This document shows positions 33,497 to 42,979 of a stretch of DNA of 60,365 bases, piece after piece. A model generated the notes under the pieces. It saw only the letters and a list, made by a program, of their open reading frames with translations. It did no database searches and was not told the origin of the DNA. The position numbers were made by a program, and so were the translations under genes. Location of the stretch: positions 1 to 60,365 of the forward strand of contig JAFTYM010000030.1 of assembly GCA_017461585.1 (NCBI GenBank), written 5' to 3'. Each line of letters begins with the position of its first letter. The stretch's first letter is position 1. This stretch comes from Oscillospiraceae bacterium. GTDB taxonomy: Bacteria; Bacillota; Clostridia; Oscillospirales; Oscillospiraceae.

Positions 33497-33525
33497 TGCA
33501 ACACTTTGCGCTTCTCAAACGTATC
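33497..33525 (+). promoter_or_regulatory. candidate ECF promoter of the fourth sigma operon
   Basis: TGCAAC, 17 bases, CGTATC, 24 bases before the start codon. It has the AAC/CGT layout of ECF promoters and the same 17-base spacing as at 1776 and 3890. Autoregulation is inferred. Confidence 0.5.
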
Positions 33526-33548
33526 TGTTGTGAAAGGAGGTGGCGGTA

Positions 33549-34034
33549 ATGCCTACTTTGCAGCGTACGGGCAAAGAAATAACGGAAATATATAACCGGC
33601 AGGTGGACACCGTCTACCGAATTTGTTTTTCCTTTATGAAAAATACGGCCGATACAGAGGACATGGTGCAGGAGACCTTTCTTCGGCTTATCAGAAGCGG
33701 CATGACTTTTCAAACAGAGGAACACGAAAAAGCATGGCTCATTGTCACGGCTTCCAATTTATGCAAGGATGCGCTTAAAAAGTGGTGGCGCAAAACGGAT
33801 GATATTGAAAGCCCCTCTCTTCACCTCAGCACACCTCCCTTTGAGGTCAACCATGTTCTCGAGGCAATTATGGAACTGCCTGCAAATCAAAAGACAGTTC
33901 TTTATATGTACTACTATGAGGGGTACTCTGCAGAGGATATTGCCGCTTACCTTAAATGCCCGGCATCAACGGTGCGAAGCCGTCTTTCAAGAGCCAGAAA
34001 AACACTAAGACATAAATTAGGTGGTGATTTTTGA
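33549..34034 (+). CDS. ECF-type RNA polymerase sigma factor
   Basis: 161 residues. Region 2: YRICFSFMKNTADTEDMVQETFLRLIRSG; region 4: MELPANQKTVLYMYYYEGYSAEDIAAYLKCPASTVRSRLSRARKTL. It belongs to a different ECF group from the three minus-strand sigma factors (TEDMVQETFLRL instead of AEECVNDTW). The ATG follows AAAGGAGG by 7 bases; an in-frame GTG upstream overlaps that site. The stop overlaps the next start as TGATG. Confidence 0.93.
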   Translation: MPTLQRTGKEITEIYNRQVDTVYRICFSFMKNTADTEDMVQETFLRLIRSGMTFQTEEHEKAWLIVTASNLCKDALKKWWRKTDDIESPSLHLSTPPFEVNHVLEAIMELPANQKTVLYMYYYEGYSAEDIAAYLKCPASTVRSRLSRARKTLRHKLGGDF

Positions 34035-35011
34035 TGGAAAAGCAAAAGATTTACAGCGCTTTTGACAATATAATATTAAGCAAAGACTCTGCAAACAGAA
34101 TGCTCGATAATATTCTCTCAGCATCCGAAATCTCACCGGAGAGAAAGGATGGTAATATGAAAAGAATCGGCAAAAAACCTCTGCTTATCGCAGCTGTTGT
34201 TATTGTTATGCTGCTCACCATGGGTGCGGTTATTGTTAAGCTGAGCGCGTCTGATTTGGTAATTGGTGAAAGCTTTTTCCCCGGAAAAACTTATACAGAC
34301 AATGAAGGTAATGAAATTACCATTCCCGATGAGACAAGAGACATAATATCACTGCAGGGTGTGCAGGATTCTCCTAACTTTAAAGCAGTACAGGAGTGGC
34401 GCGACTTCAAGGACAGCTATGATCCTGATTTCACTTTGCTCCACGAGGCTGATGCCAACGGCTTTGTGCGTCCCGAAGCATATCACGCCTACGGCGTATA
34501 CACACAGGAAATGATCGACAAGGTCGATGAGATTGCCAACAAATACGGCTTAAAACTCGCAGGTGCAATAACGATGGTGCAAAAAGAAGAAAAAGACATC
34601 TTCTTTGATACACTCGGCTTTAGCAGGCTTCATCGTGAAGACTTTGACGAGTATGTTTCATATCGCAGCGGTTATTTTTATGAATGTGGAAACTTTCAAT
34701 TTAACTTCAGCATCAAAACGCCTAATAATACGTCCCTTTCATGTGATATGCGCTATTGCGACAAAGCATATTTCGACACAGTCGCTTTCTCTGTAGATGT
34801 AGATAAAACCAAACAATATAATTATACAACTTCAGACGGAACAGAAGTACTGCTTATGATTGCAGATGAATGGGCACGAATATTCTGCGACCGCGAAGAT
34901 GCATTTATTACTATTTCCATATTTAACTTTAGCAGTAGCACAACAATCGCTTTGGAAGATGTAAAGTATGCAGCAGACGCAATCGACTTCTCCATAAAAC
35001 CCAACGTATAG
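34034..35011 (+). CDS. membrane anti-sigma-like protein, partner of the fourth sigma factor
   Basis: 325 residues. A 50-residue cytoplasmic N-terminus (MEKQKIYSAFDNIILSKDSANRMLDNILSA, then basic residues), a membrane helix at about 51-69 (LLIAAVVIVMLLTMGAVIV), and a soluble extracytoplasmic region of about 255 residues with no recognised domain. The same short-helix-ectodomain plan and direct coupling to a sigma gene as the other three pairs argue for an anti-sigma or sensor role. The cytoplasmic segment is longer than in the DUF4179 pairs. Confidence 0.72.
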   Translation: MEKQKIYSAFDNIILSKDSANRMLDNILSASEISPERKDGNMKRIGKKPLLIAAVVIVMLLTMGAVIVKLSASDLVIGESFFPGKTYTDNEGNEITIPDETRDIISLQGVQDSPNFKAVQEWRDFKDSYDPDFTLLHEADANGFVRPEAYHAYGVYTQEMIDKVDEIANKYGLKLAGAITMVQKEEKDIFFDTLGFSRLHREDFDEYVSYRSGYFYECGNFQFNFSIKTPNNTSLSCDMRYCDKAYFDTVAFSVDVDKTKQYNYTTSDGTEVLLMIADEWARIFCDREDAFITISIFNFSSSTTIALEDVKYAADAIDFSIKPNV

Positions 35012-35014
35012 CAA

Positions 35015-35048
35015 AAAAGCGGTTCAGTTTTAAAACTGAACCGCTTTT
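35015..35048. terminator. perfect palindromic bidirectional terminator
   Basis: A 34-base palindrome with AAAAGC at one end and GCTTTT at the other, between convergent genes. Confidence 0.93.
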
Positions 35049-35050
35049 GA

Positions 35051-35581
35051 TTATTTTATCAGCATACACGCCGTGAAAAACAGAGTTCCTTCGGTGAAAG
35101 CAAATTCTGTATCATACTTTCTGCAAAGCTCGCCTACGTCAATTCCGAAGGCGGAAAGTGATCCTCGGCGGATATTTGGCTTGCGGCAGGGATTTTCGGG
35201 ATAAGTGCATTTCTCGCACTCTCTGCAGCCGCCTGTGGCAAGCGCCAACGTCTTTGGGTATTCTGCGAGCAAAGTATCCCTCAACTGTATAACACGCTGT
35301 CCAAACTCTTTAGAAAGTCTCTCGCAGACCTCCATAGAGGAGGTATCCACATTCTCATATTTTATCTGCAGCAAAAGCCCCTTTTCGTATTCCCCAAGCA
35401 CTTCCCTGCACTTATCCAAGCTGCCGCAGCCCGGCGGACATACATGATTTGTGCCGTAAGAGCTGCACTTTTCGGGTGTACACAGAGCGCGTATTCTCTC
35501 ATGAGGAACAACATCGAAAGCTTTAATTTCAATTGCGGTGGTAAAACCGATTTCAAGTGCCTTGTTTATAATATCATGCAT
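35051..35581 (-). CDS. DUF2284 metal-binding protein, copy 1
   Basis: 176 residues. Cysteine clusters typical of DUF2284: CTPEKCSSYGTNHVCPPGCG near residue 35 and TGGCRECEKCTYPENPC in the middle. These eight or nine cysteines probably bind Fe-S clusters or zinc. The biochemical role is not known. Its start overlaps the preceding zinc-ribbon gene by 8 bases (ATGCATGA), so it is co-translated with it. A second, more distant member is at 52163-52723. Confidence 0.8.
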   Translation of the reverse strand: MHDIINKALEIGFTTAIEIKAFDVVPHERIRALCTPEKCSSYGTNHVCPPGCGSLDKCREVLGEYEKGLLLQIKYENVDTSSMEVCERLSKEFGQRVIQLRDTLLAEYPKTLALATGGCRECEKCTYPENPCRKPNIRRGSLSAFGIDVGELCRKYDTEFAFTEGTLFFTACMLIK

Positions 35582-36404
35582 TGTTTACAAAATTCTCCTT
35601 GATCCAAAGCGCAAGACAAATGCTGCTTGCGGCGGAAACCAATGTAATGCCTCCGCTTGTAATCGCTCCTACAGCGGAGATTATTCCCAAAACCAATGTC
35701 CAAAGATACACTGCTTTTGCATCGTCAATCATCCAGACGCCGCTTTTTGCAGATTCTATAATTTGCTTGAACATTTTCAAAAATTTTCTGTAATACATTA
35801 GCAGCATAACCACATAAACCATGCCGACCAAGCCAAATATGAAGCCGAAGACACCTATCATTATTCTGTCCTCAAACTCAAAATCAAGCGTTCTTGAGCC
35901 TGACACTATGGCCATTACAACTGCAACAGCACCGAAAATAATAAATATAACAGCAAAAATCCATAAAACCACAACTGATATTTTATTTAATATATATATC
36001 ATTCTCGGACCGGAAGCATCTGCTGCTTCCGATTTTTTGTTGCGGATATATGTCAGCCAGTAACTAACAATATTCAGTATGCCAAACGCGATAATCGGAA
36101 GAAATGCAACGGCAAAACCTGTCATAATTTTATACACTTCAACAGGGATATCTTCAAACGCCGTGTTAAACATAATACCAAAACTTGAGAAGCCAAACAG
36201 CGCAGTCAGGATCCCAATTCCGACGCTCACACTAGTCAAAATTGCAATCGCCAAAAACAGCCTTGAGGTAAGCGCCCTTTTAAGACGCTGACCGTCAGAA
36301 AGGGGCTCCGCTACTGTAATTGCGGCAACTTCACCTGCAAATGTTCCGCAATCAGAGCAGTAATATCCCACAGTTACTTCATTTCCGCAATTCTTACAAT
36401 ACAC
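35574..36404 (-). CDS. zinc-ribbon membrane protein
   Basis: 276 residues. An N-terminal zinc ribbon (YCKNCGNEVTVGYYCSDCG; two CxxC pairs, residues 2-20), a linker, then about five membrane helices (for example LFLAIAILTSVSVGIGILTAL and IFAVIFIIFGAVAVVMAIV). The membrane part resembles that of the multi-ribbon protein encoded 21 bases upstream, so the two are related. Zinc-ribbon plus membrane proteins of this type are widespread and uncharacterised in Clostridia. Confidence 0.75.
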   Translation of the reverse strand: MYCKNCGNEVTVGYYCSDCGTFAGEVAAITVAEPLSDGQRLKRALTSRLFLAIAILTSVSVGIGILTALFGFSSFGIMFNTAFEDIPVEVYKIMTGFAVAFLPIIAFGILNIVSYWLTYIRNKKSEAADASGPRMIYILNKISVVVLWIFAVIFIIFGAVAVVMAIVSGSRTLDFEFEDRIMIGVFGFIFGLVGMVYVVMLLMYYRKFLKMFKQIIESAKSGVWMIDDAKAVYLWTLVLGIISAVGAITSGGITLVSAASSICLALWIKENFVNNA

Positions 36405-36425
36405 AAGAACCCCTCCTTAAATATT

Positions 36426-38054
36426 CTATTTTTCTATACAGTTATCCTTGATCCAGGAGCTGCCGATAAGAGTTGCGACAGCAGAAAACAGGCTTCCTAA
36501 ACCTATCAGCATAACACCCTTTGCAGGAGCTGCAAGACCTACGATAACTACGATCACAGCATAGATGATACCGAGAACGCCGATAAATGTCAGCCACGCC
36601 TTGACTTTGCCTGCAAATACATACTCTGCCTTATCATTCTTAACAGACTGAACTGCAGACTTGGAGAACTTGTACAGTCTGCGGTAGAACAGCAGAACAA
36701 ACAGCAGTAAAACAGCTGCACCGGCAAGAATACCAATACCTATGACCAGCGCACCGGCTGCACCGCCGGAACCGTAGTCTGTTGTAATAAAGCCGCCAAA
36801 CACCGCATAGTCACCGGAAACCAACATTATAAGTCCGGGAACAAAGAACACCAGACCTGCAAGTGCTGCAACTGCAACAACTATCCACTCACCAATAAGG
36901 CAAAGCAGCATAATTACGCTGATGATAGAAAGACCTGCAGAGGACATTTTTCCGTTTCCCTTTGCGGATGCGTAGGTTATCCAAAGACCAACCGCGATAA
37001 GAATTGGCAGGATATTTGCGCTGACAGCACCTGACGTCAAAGCAGCGCTGAGCTGCGCAGGAATATTTGCAATTCCAAGACCGCCTGCACTTGCAAATAT
37101 GTTGATCAGCAGGTAAACCGTAACAAATATTGCGGTTACAAGGAACTTTGTAGAACCGAACGCCTTCTTAAGAGGCGAAACCACAGCTGCAGGTGTATAG
37201 GCAGGCTGTACAGGCGGTACATATGTAGTCTGAACAGGCTTCTGTACGGGATTTACACCGTTCTTTGCCGTTCCGCAGACGATGCAAAATGCTTTTCCGT
37301 TTAAAGGAGCACCGCAATTTACGCAGTTATCAGCAGGAGCAGGTGCGGGCTTTACGCCATTTTTGGGTGTACCGCATACAACACAAAACGGTTTCCCGTT
37401 TAAGGATGCTCCGCAGCTCAAGCAGTTGTCTTCAACTGCAGGCGCAGGCACGGGAGCGGGTGCAGGTACCTCACCTGCACGTGTGCCGCACATTACGCAG
37501 AAGCTGCGGCCTTCCAAAGGTGCGCCGCAATTTGCGCATACATCGCCGCTTACGGGAACTTCCGCAGGTACTTCCTCTGCTATCGGTTCCGGTTCAGGCT
37601 CGGGCATTACCACAGGTTCAGGCTCAACCGCAGGAGCAGGTGCTTCGCCTGCGCGTGTACCACACATTACGCAGAAGCTGCGGCCTTCCAATGGCGCACC
37701 GCAGTTTGCGCATGCATCGCCGTCCAAAACCTCTTCTACAGAGGCAAGAACTTCTTCAATTTCGGCTTCGAGTTCAGCCTCTTCAATTGCCTCAGGTTCT
37801 GTAATCGGTTCGGGTTCGGGGACTGCTGTCGGCTCAGCCTCAGCAATCGGACCGATTTCGGGAACAGATTCAGGAATTTCACCGGCGCGTGTGCCGCACA
37901 TCACACAGAAGCTGCGGCCTTCCAAGGGCGCACCGCAATTTTTACATATATCTTCCACAGGAGCAGGCGCAGTCTCTGTTGCAGGAGCAGGTGTGCCGCA
38001 CATTGTGCAGAACTTGCTCCCCTCTAAAGGTGCACCGCATTTGGTACAAAACAT
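36426..38054 (-). CDS. membrane protein with six tandem zinc ribbons
   Basis: 542 residues. Six near-identical zinc ribbons of the form CxxCGAPLEG(x)FCxxCG occupy roughly the first 270 residues, separated by Pro/Glu/Ala-rich linkers of 10 to 50 residues. Three central copies are almost identical (NCGAPLEGRSFCVMCG). The C-terminal 250 residues hold about five to six membrane helices. The ATG at 38054 follows GGGAGG by 7 bases. The ribbons would lie in the cytoplasm as a metal-binding or protein-recruiting arm. It heads an operon with the single-ribbon protein and DUF2284. Confidence 0.8.
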   Translation of the reverse strand: MFCTKCGAPLEGSKFCTMCGTPAPATETAPAPVEDICKNCGAPLEGRSFCVMCGTRAGEIPESVPEIGPIAEAEPTAVPEPEPITEPEAIEEAELEAEIEEVLASVEEVLDGDACANCGAPLEGRSFCVMCGTRAGEAPAPAVEPEPVVMPEPEPEPIAEEVPAEVPVSGDVCANCGAPLEGRSFCVMCGTRAGEVPAPAPVPAPAVEDNCLSCGASLNGKPFCVVCGTPKNGVKPAPAPADNCVNCGAPLNGKAFCIVCGTAKNGVNPVQKPVQTTYVPPVQPAYTPAAVVSPLKKAFGSTKFLVTAIFVTVYLLINIFASAGGLGIANIPAQLSAALTSGAVSANILPILIAVGLWITYASAKGNGKMSSAGLSIISVIMLLCLIGEWIVVAVAALAGLVFFVPGLIMLVSGDYAVFGGFITTDYGSGGAAGALVIGIGILAGAAVLLLFVLLFYRRLYKFSKSAVQSVKNDKAEYVFAGKVKAWLTFIGVLGIIYAVIVVIVGLAAPAKGVMLIGLGSLFSAVATLIGSSWIKDNCIEK

Positions 38055-38089
38055 AATGTTTCCTCCCATCACTCACATATTAATACTAT

Positions 38090-38118
38090 ATTTTATCTTA
38101 AACAGCCCAAAAACGCAA
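38090..38118 (-). promoter_or_regulatory. promoter of the zinc-ribbon operon
   Basis: Minus strand TTGCGT, 17 bases, TAAAAT. Confidence 0.6.
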
Positions 38119-38136
38119 TTGAACTTATAAAAATAA

Positions 38137-38165
38137 TTGTCATTTTGTGCGTTTCGGGGTATATT
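38137..38165 (+). promoter_or_regulatory. promoter of the YfcE gene
   Basis: TTGTCA, 17 bases, TATATT, 29 bases before the start codon. Confidence 0.65.
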
Positions 38166-38194
38166 TGACCTATAAATATTTGGAGGTCAAGGCT

Positions 38195-38737
38195 ATGAAA
38201 TACTTTATAGTTTCAGATATACACGGTTCTGCGCTCTATACGCGCCGAGCAATTGAGTGTTTTGAAAAGGAACAGGCAGACAGAATGATACTTCTGGGTG
38301 ATATTCTCTACCACGGACCGAGAAACGATTTGCCCACGGAGTATGCACCCAAAGAGGTCATCGCAATGCTCAATCCTCTAAAAAACAAGCTTCTGTGCGT
38401 CCGCGGAAACTGTGAAGCTGAGGTGGACCAGATGGTGCTGGACTTCCCTGTTTTGGCTGAGTACGCCATTTTGGAGCTTGGCAAAAACATAGTTTTTATC
38501 ACCCACGGTCATAAATTCAACACATCCAATCTTCCCGCGCTGTGCTCAGGTGACATTCTTCTCCACGGACATACGCATATCCCCGCCTGTGAAAAGTGCG
38601 GCGAGATAATGTACTTAAACCCCGGCTCTGCATCCATCCCCAAAAACGGCAGCCACCATGGATATATGACATTGGAAGACGGAACATTTATCTGGAAAGA
38701 CTTTGACGGAAATGAAATAATGCGCTATGAGGTATAA
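38195..38737 (+). CDS. yfcE: YfcE-family metallophosphoesterase
   Basis: 180 residues. Calcineurin-like metal motifs are all present: VSDIHGS near the start, LLGDILYHGPR (GD), VRGNCE (GNxx), FITHGH and LLHGHTH, ending with the PGS segment NPGSASIP. These coordinate two metals, usually Mn2+. E. coli YfcE cleaves phosphodiesters in vitro; the natural substrate is uncertain. The start follows GGAGG by 9 bases. Confidence 0.93.
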   Translation: MKYFIVSDIHGSALYTRRAIECFEKEQADRMILLGDILYHGPRNDLPTEYAPKEVIAMLNPLKNKLLCVRGNCEAEVDQMVLDFPVLAEYAILELGKNIVFITHGHKFNTSNLPALCSGDILLHGHTHIPACEKCGEIMYLNPGSASIPKNGSHHGYMTLEDGTFIWKDFDGNEIMRYEV

Positions 38738-38772
38738 AAAACTCCCCCTATCAAGATAGGGGGAGTTTTTTT
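38736..38772. terminator. strong bidirectional intrinsic terminator
   Basis: ACTCCCCCTATC and GATAGGGGGAGT form the stem with A and T runs on both sides, between convergent yfcE and clpE. Confidence 0.95.
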
Positions 38773-41095
38773 ACATTGTAAGAACCTTCAGTTCGCCGTC
38801 TTCAACTGCAAGTCCAATCTGTGTGAACTTCTGCTCATAATTTGTGATAATAGCGGAAGCGATGCGGTCTTCGATCTCCTTCTGGATCGTGCGGCGGAGA
38901 TTACGTGCACCGTAAGTGATGGAATACGCCTTATCGCGAAGCCACTCAAGAACCTCGTCGTTCCAGATAAGGTTCATATTCTTATCTGCCATAGAGTCAC
39001 GCAGCTCACTTAACATAAGCTTTGCGATGTCCATGAAGTTTTCCTCTGTCAGGTGGTTGAAGTGAACAACCTCGTCAATGCGATTAATAAACTCAGGACG
39101 CAGGAAGTTGTTAAGAGCCTTCATCGCCTTATCCTTGTTCTGCTCGTTGACGGTACGGTTAAAGCCCACTGTTGCCTCTTTACTGTTGCTGCCTGCATTT
39201 GTTGTCATGATGATGATGGTATTTTCAAAGTTTACGATTCTGCCGTGGGCATCTGTAACTCTGCCGTCATCAAGGATCTGCAGCAGGATGTTCATTACAT
39301 CGGGATGTGCCTTTTCGATCTCGTCGAAGAGTACAACGCTGTAGGGCTTGCGGCGGATCTTCTCCGTAAGCTGACCTGCCTCGTCATAGCCCACATATCC
39401 CGGAGGAGAACCTACAAGACGGGAAACTGTGTGCTTCTCCATAAACTCGGACATATCAAGGCGGATAAGAGATTCCGGAGAGTCAAACATATCCTCAGCA
39501 AGGCGCTTTACAAGCTCTGTCTTACCAACACCGGTGGAGCCGATAAATATAAAGGAGACGGGCTTACGCTTGGGCGAGATGCCAACTCTGTTGCGGCGGA
39601 TAGCAGCACAGACAACATCTACAGCCTCATCCTGACCGACGATATGAGCCTTAAGGCGCTTGTCAAGCTCATTTAAGCGCTTGAATTCGTCTTCCTTGAT
39701 GTTGCTTGCAGGGATGTGTGTCCACAGCTCGATAACTCTTGCAAGGTTATCTGTAGTAAGGCAGGGCAGACCCTCGCGGTCAAGCTCTGCAATCTGCTCT
39801 GTAAGACGCATATCTGCACTTCTCAGCTCAGCAAGACGTGCATAGTCGTTGCTGTCCACAGCCTTCGAAAGGAGCAGCTCACGCTCTTTTGTTACGTCAT
39901 CTCTCTCCTTCATCAGCGCATCGCGTTTGGAGATAACTGGACTTGTGAGGTTTAAGTCAGAGCATGCCTCGTCCATAAGGTCAATAGCCTTATCGGGGAG
40001 GAAGCGGTCTGTGATATATCTCTCAGAAAGGATGACTATCTGCTTTGCGATCTCATCGGGGATGATTACAGAGTGGTAGTTCTCATAGTATTCCTTGATG
40101 CCCATGATGATCTTGATGCTGTCATCAATGGAGGGTTCGACAACCGTTACAGGCTGGAATCTTCTTTCAAGAGCGGAGTCCTTTTCAATGCTCTTGCGGT
40201 ACTCGTTAAATGTAGTTGCACCGATGACCTGTATCTCACCTCTGGAGAGAGCAGGCTTCAAGATGTTTGCAGCATTCATCGCGCCCTCAGACTCGCCTGC
40301 GCCCACAAGGTTATGGACTTCGTCAATAACGAGAATAACGTTGCCTTTTTTCTTAACTTCGTCAATAAGTCCCTTCATTCTCGCCTCAAACTGACCGCGG
40401 AACTGTGTTCCCGCAACCAGAGCTGTGAGGTCAAGGAGATGAACTTCCTTGTTCTGAAGCTTAAAGGGCACCTTGCCGTCTACGATGCGCTTTGCAAGAC
40501 CTTCTGCGATAGCGGTTTTACCAACACCGGGCTCACCGATAAGGCAGGGGTTATTCTTCTGACGGCGGTTAAGTATCTGGACTACGCGCTCAATTTCCTT
40601 TTCTCGGCCAACCAGCTTATCAAGCTGACCTGCTCTTGCGCGGTCCGTAAGGTTCAGAGAGTAGTTTTCCAGATATTTGTTTTTCTTGCTGTCCTTGCCC
40701 TTGGACTTTTTGGGGTCGCCGCTCATGGGAGGATTGATCCACGGATTTACTGGAGGCTCTGCAGGAGAATCGTCTCCGCCGCCGTTTCCGAAGAGCTTGT
40801 TGAGGAACGGGAATGTGGCAGTTCTGCCCTCATCCTCTTCGTCCATGTCCATATCTTCACGGCCTGCCAGCATGCTTTCCATACCGCTCATTGCCTCGAC
40901 CATTTCATCTGTTATGTTTTCAAGGTCCTCATCAGTTAAGTTAAGGCGCTGCATAAGATCTTCAACAGGTCCTATTTTCAGTTCTTTTGCGCACTTAAGG
41001 CAAAGACCTTCATTGGAAGACTTGCCGTTTTCAACCTTTGTAATAAAGATCACTGCAACATTCTTTTTACATCTTGTACATATAGTGGGTCTCAT
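38771..41095 (-). CDS. clpE: ClpE-like ATP-dependent Clp protease ATP-binding subunit
   Basis: 774 residues. Hexameric AAA+ unfoldase that feeds ClpP. An N-terminal zinc finger with C6, C9, C32 and C35 replaces the usual Clp N-domain, the hallmark of ClpE. AAA-1 has Walker A GEPGVGKT at 187-194 and [19 protein letters not shown]-like coiled segment lies between the AAA domains ([12 protein letters not shown]...). AAA-2 has GSTGVGKTE, the substrate-loop SPPGYVGYD and [11 protein letters not shown]. It is the last gene of a long minus-strand operon. A MecA-like small protein at 47381 could be an adaptor for it or another Clp. Confidence 0.93.
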   Translation of the reverse strand: MRPTICTRCKKNVAVIFITKVENGKSSNEGLCLKCAKELKIGPVEDLMQRLNLTDEDLENITDEMVEAMSGMESMLAGREDMDMDEEDEGRTATFPFLNKLFGNGGGDDSPAEPPVNPWINPPMSGDPKKSKGKDSKKNKYLENYSLNLTDRARAGQLDKLVGREKEIERVVQILNRRQKNNPCLIGEPGVGKTAIAEGLAKRIVDGKVPFKLQNKEVHLLDLTALVAGTQFRGQFEARMKGLIDEVKKKGNVILVIDEVHNLVGAGESEGAMNAANILKPALSRGEIQVIGATTFNEYRKSIEKDSALERRFQPVTVVEPSIDDSIKIIMGIKEYYENYHSVIIPDEIAKQIVILSERYITDRFLPDKAIDLMDEACSDLNLTSPVISKRDALMKERDDVTKERELLLSKAVDSNDYARLAELRSADMRLTEQIAELDREGLPCLTTDNLARVIELWTHIPASNIKEDEFKRLNELDKRLKAHIVGQDEAVDVVCAAIRRNRVGISPKRKPVSFIFIGSTGVGKTELVKRLAEDMFDSPESLIRLDMSEFMEKHTVSRLVGSPPGYVGYDEAGQLTEKIRRKPYSVVLFDEIEKAHPDVMNILLQILDDGRVTDAHGRIVNFENTIIIMTTNAGSNSKEATVGFNRTVNEQNKDKAMKALNNFLRPEFINRIDEVVHFNHLTEENFMDIAKLMLSELRDSMADKNMNLIWNDEVLEWLRDKAYSITYGARNLRRTIQKEIEDRIASAIITNYEQKFTQIGLAVEDGELKVLTM

Positions 41096-41128
41096 ACATT
41101 TACCTCGAATTAAAAAGTGTACACTAAT

Positions 41129-41836
41129 TTATATGCCGAACTTATCAGCAACAGGATTTTCATTTACCAGCTTGAATATAAACTCGTTTCCTTCCAGAGC
41201 CTCATCCGGGATGATTATGCCGAAATATCTCAGGAACATGGCAACTGCGTACATAATTATAAGTCCCTTGATAACACCGAGTGCTATGCCTAAAATAGGC
41301 TCGGCAACACCCAAAATCGGTATCTGCAAAGAAATATTTATGACGTTTCCTATGACTGCAAAGAGTATTGCGACAAGCGCAAAGGCAATACAGAAAACGA
41401 GTATATACGAAAATCTGGCGCTTAAGTTTGCACCTACAGTATCACACATGCTCTGATCGACATTTGCATGCTCTGCCGCCACTTCTTCAGCCATTTTCTG
41501 AGCAGCGTTTTCAACAACGCCGAGCTGACGGAAAATTGCATAGCTTACAGAATACACGTCATCCTTTTCGCTGTCGTCAAGCTGTATAACAGCCTTGTCA
41601 TCGTTTGTCAGAACAGTATTTTCAGCACCGTCTACCATTCCGTTTACAAAGGGCGACAGCATGCCGTCAAAATCGGAGCTGTACATATTTGCGATAATAT
41701 TGCCGCAGAACAGCGCAAGAATAACCGCAAGAATTCCGCAAGCGCCGCGGATGATGCCGTTTTTATATCCGCGCCATGCGCAGAACACAGGAATAGCAAT
41801 AAATATAACGGTTAAGATCGTCGGAATCCACTTCAT
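41129..41836 (-). CDS. CvpA-family membrane protein
   Basis: 235 residues. Four membrane helices in the CvpA pattern: ILTVIFIAIPVFCAWRGYKNGI at the start with the conserved YKxG, a second helix GILAVILALFCGNIIA, then after a soluble segment two more (YILVFCIAFALVAILFAVIG, GVIKGLIIMYAVAMFL). CvpA is needed for colicin V production in E. coli and linked to envelope integrity. It lies 3 bases from the DUF5711-like gene, a pair often seen in Clostridia. Confidence 0.85.
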   Translation of the reverse strand: MKWIPTILTVIFIAIPVFCAWRGYKNGIIRGACGILAVILALFCGNIIANMYSSDFDGMLSPFVNGMVDGAENTVLTNDDKAVIQLDDSEKDDVYSVSYAIFRQLGVVENAAQKMAEEVAAEHANVDQSMCDTVGANLSARFSYILVFCIAFALVAILFAVIGNVINISLQIPILGVAEPILGIALGVIKGLIIMYAVAMFLRYFGIIIPDEALEGNEFIFKLVNENPVADKFGI

Positions 41837-41839
41837 TGT

Positions 41840-42958
41840 TTATTTCCCCTTTCCTTTATCTGCTTCGTTTCCCTTGGCAGAATATACCCCTGCAGAGTTT
41901 CTTGAAGCCGCAGCAGCTGCTCCGTCTTCATACATAAGAACTCTCAGGCAGGCAGAAACCTCATAATTTGCAGTAAGCTCATAATCATTATAATCGTATA
42001 TATATAATCCCGAATCTGTAAGGACCGAGATATATTTTCTGCTCATATCCAGAGATACCACGCCGTTTTCATGGGTGGACACATTCTCTGTCTCACCGCT
42101 CGGCAAAACCTTCACCACGGTACACGCGCCGCCTGTCTTGTGTTCATTCAGCGCAAGTATAAGTTCATCGCCGAAGCAGTAGTCCGTAAGATTCATTTCT
42201 CCGAAATTATAAATCAGTTTTATATCGTCATTTTTTATAAGGTAGAGATTTTCATCCGACAAGGCAAATATCTCACCCTTGCTGTTATAGTGAACATCTA
42301 AAAGGAGCTCACCTTCAGCGGTGTATTCCTTTTTGTAGGATTCTTCCGTCAGCTTAAGCTTAACGACTCTCGATCCGCTCTCTCCAAGAGTGATTACAGC
42401 CAGATAGGTATTATCCTGAGATACGGATGCGGCAAATACATAGCCGTCTCCCGAAAGCCACTTGTAAACAAGGCTTCCGCCGGAATTGTATACATATACA
42501 GCACCCTGATATCCTGTCTCCTCACAGCAGACAGCCGTCCAGCCTTTGGAGTTCATCTTTGCAGAAATAACTCTTCCGTCTGTCTTGATGTTCTGTATCA
42601 TGCCGTTTGTACTGAATATCTTTACCGAATTTCCGCCGATATCATACAGCACAGCATTGTCACCGCCGCATGACATAGCAGGATCTGACATGATATACGT
42701 CTCCTGCATGGTCTGAACACCATCGGAAGCAAACACCTGCAGCTCAGATGTAGAGGCAACCGCAAAGCCGCTGCCGACCTTTGAAAAAACCGAGTCGTCA
42801 CTTGCAGAGTAATAAAAACTCTCAGCACGTTCTTTGAAGGCGTTACTGTTCTGCGTTGCCACAACAGCAAAACCCACAGCAGTAAGAACAATGACAGCTG
42901 CGATGGTTAACAGAAGTCCCCGAATATTCTTTTTTCTGTTTTCCTGTCTGATACTCAT
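41840..42958 (-). CDS. DUF5711-like membrane-anchored beta-propeller protein
   Basis: 372 residues. One membrane helix near residues 14-33 (GLLLTIAAVIVLTAVGFAVVA) after a basic N-terminus, then an extracytoplasmic domain with repeated strand motifs ending in YNSGG-, VVKLKL-, and VTDSG-like turns, as in a WD40-like propeller. The assignment to DUF5711 rests on architecture and the neighbouring cvpA. It may help organise the envelope, but the function is unknown. Confidence 0.72.
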   Translation of the reverse strand: MSIRQENRKKNIRGLLLTIAAVIVLTAVGFAVVATQNSNAFKERAESFYYSASDDSVFSKVGSGFAVASTSELQVFASDGVQTMQETYIMSDPAMSCGGDNAVLYDIGGNSVKIFSTNGMIQNIKTDGRVISAKMNSKGWTAVCCEETGYQGAVYVYNSGGSLVYKWLSGDGYVFAASVSQDNTYLAVITLGESGSRVVKLKLTEESYKKEYTAEGELLLDVHYNSKGEIFALSDENLYLIKNDDIKLIYNFGEMNLTDYCFGDELILALNEHKTGGACTVVKVLPSGETENVSTHENGVVSLDMSRKYISVLTDSGLYIYDYNDYELTANYEVSACLRVLMYEDGAAAAASRNSAGVYSAKGNEADKGKGK

Positions 42959-42979
42959 TATAACACACCATTATAGCGC

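Noticed and set aside
36426-38054. Repeated DNA that might be a CRISPR array
   Set aside because: The repeats are irregular in spacing and encode zinc ribbons in frame; no cas genes are nearby.
37282-38130. Possible low-complexity Thr/Ser/Gly-rich protein on the plus strand
   Set aside because: It is the antisense image of the repeated zinc ribbons and Pro/Glu linkers; it has no start signal of its own.
40073-40939. Long plus-strand open frame opposite clpE
   Set aside because: No family resemblance; lies wholly within the well-supported ClpE coding sequence on the other strand.
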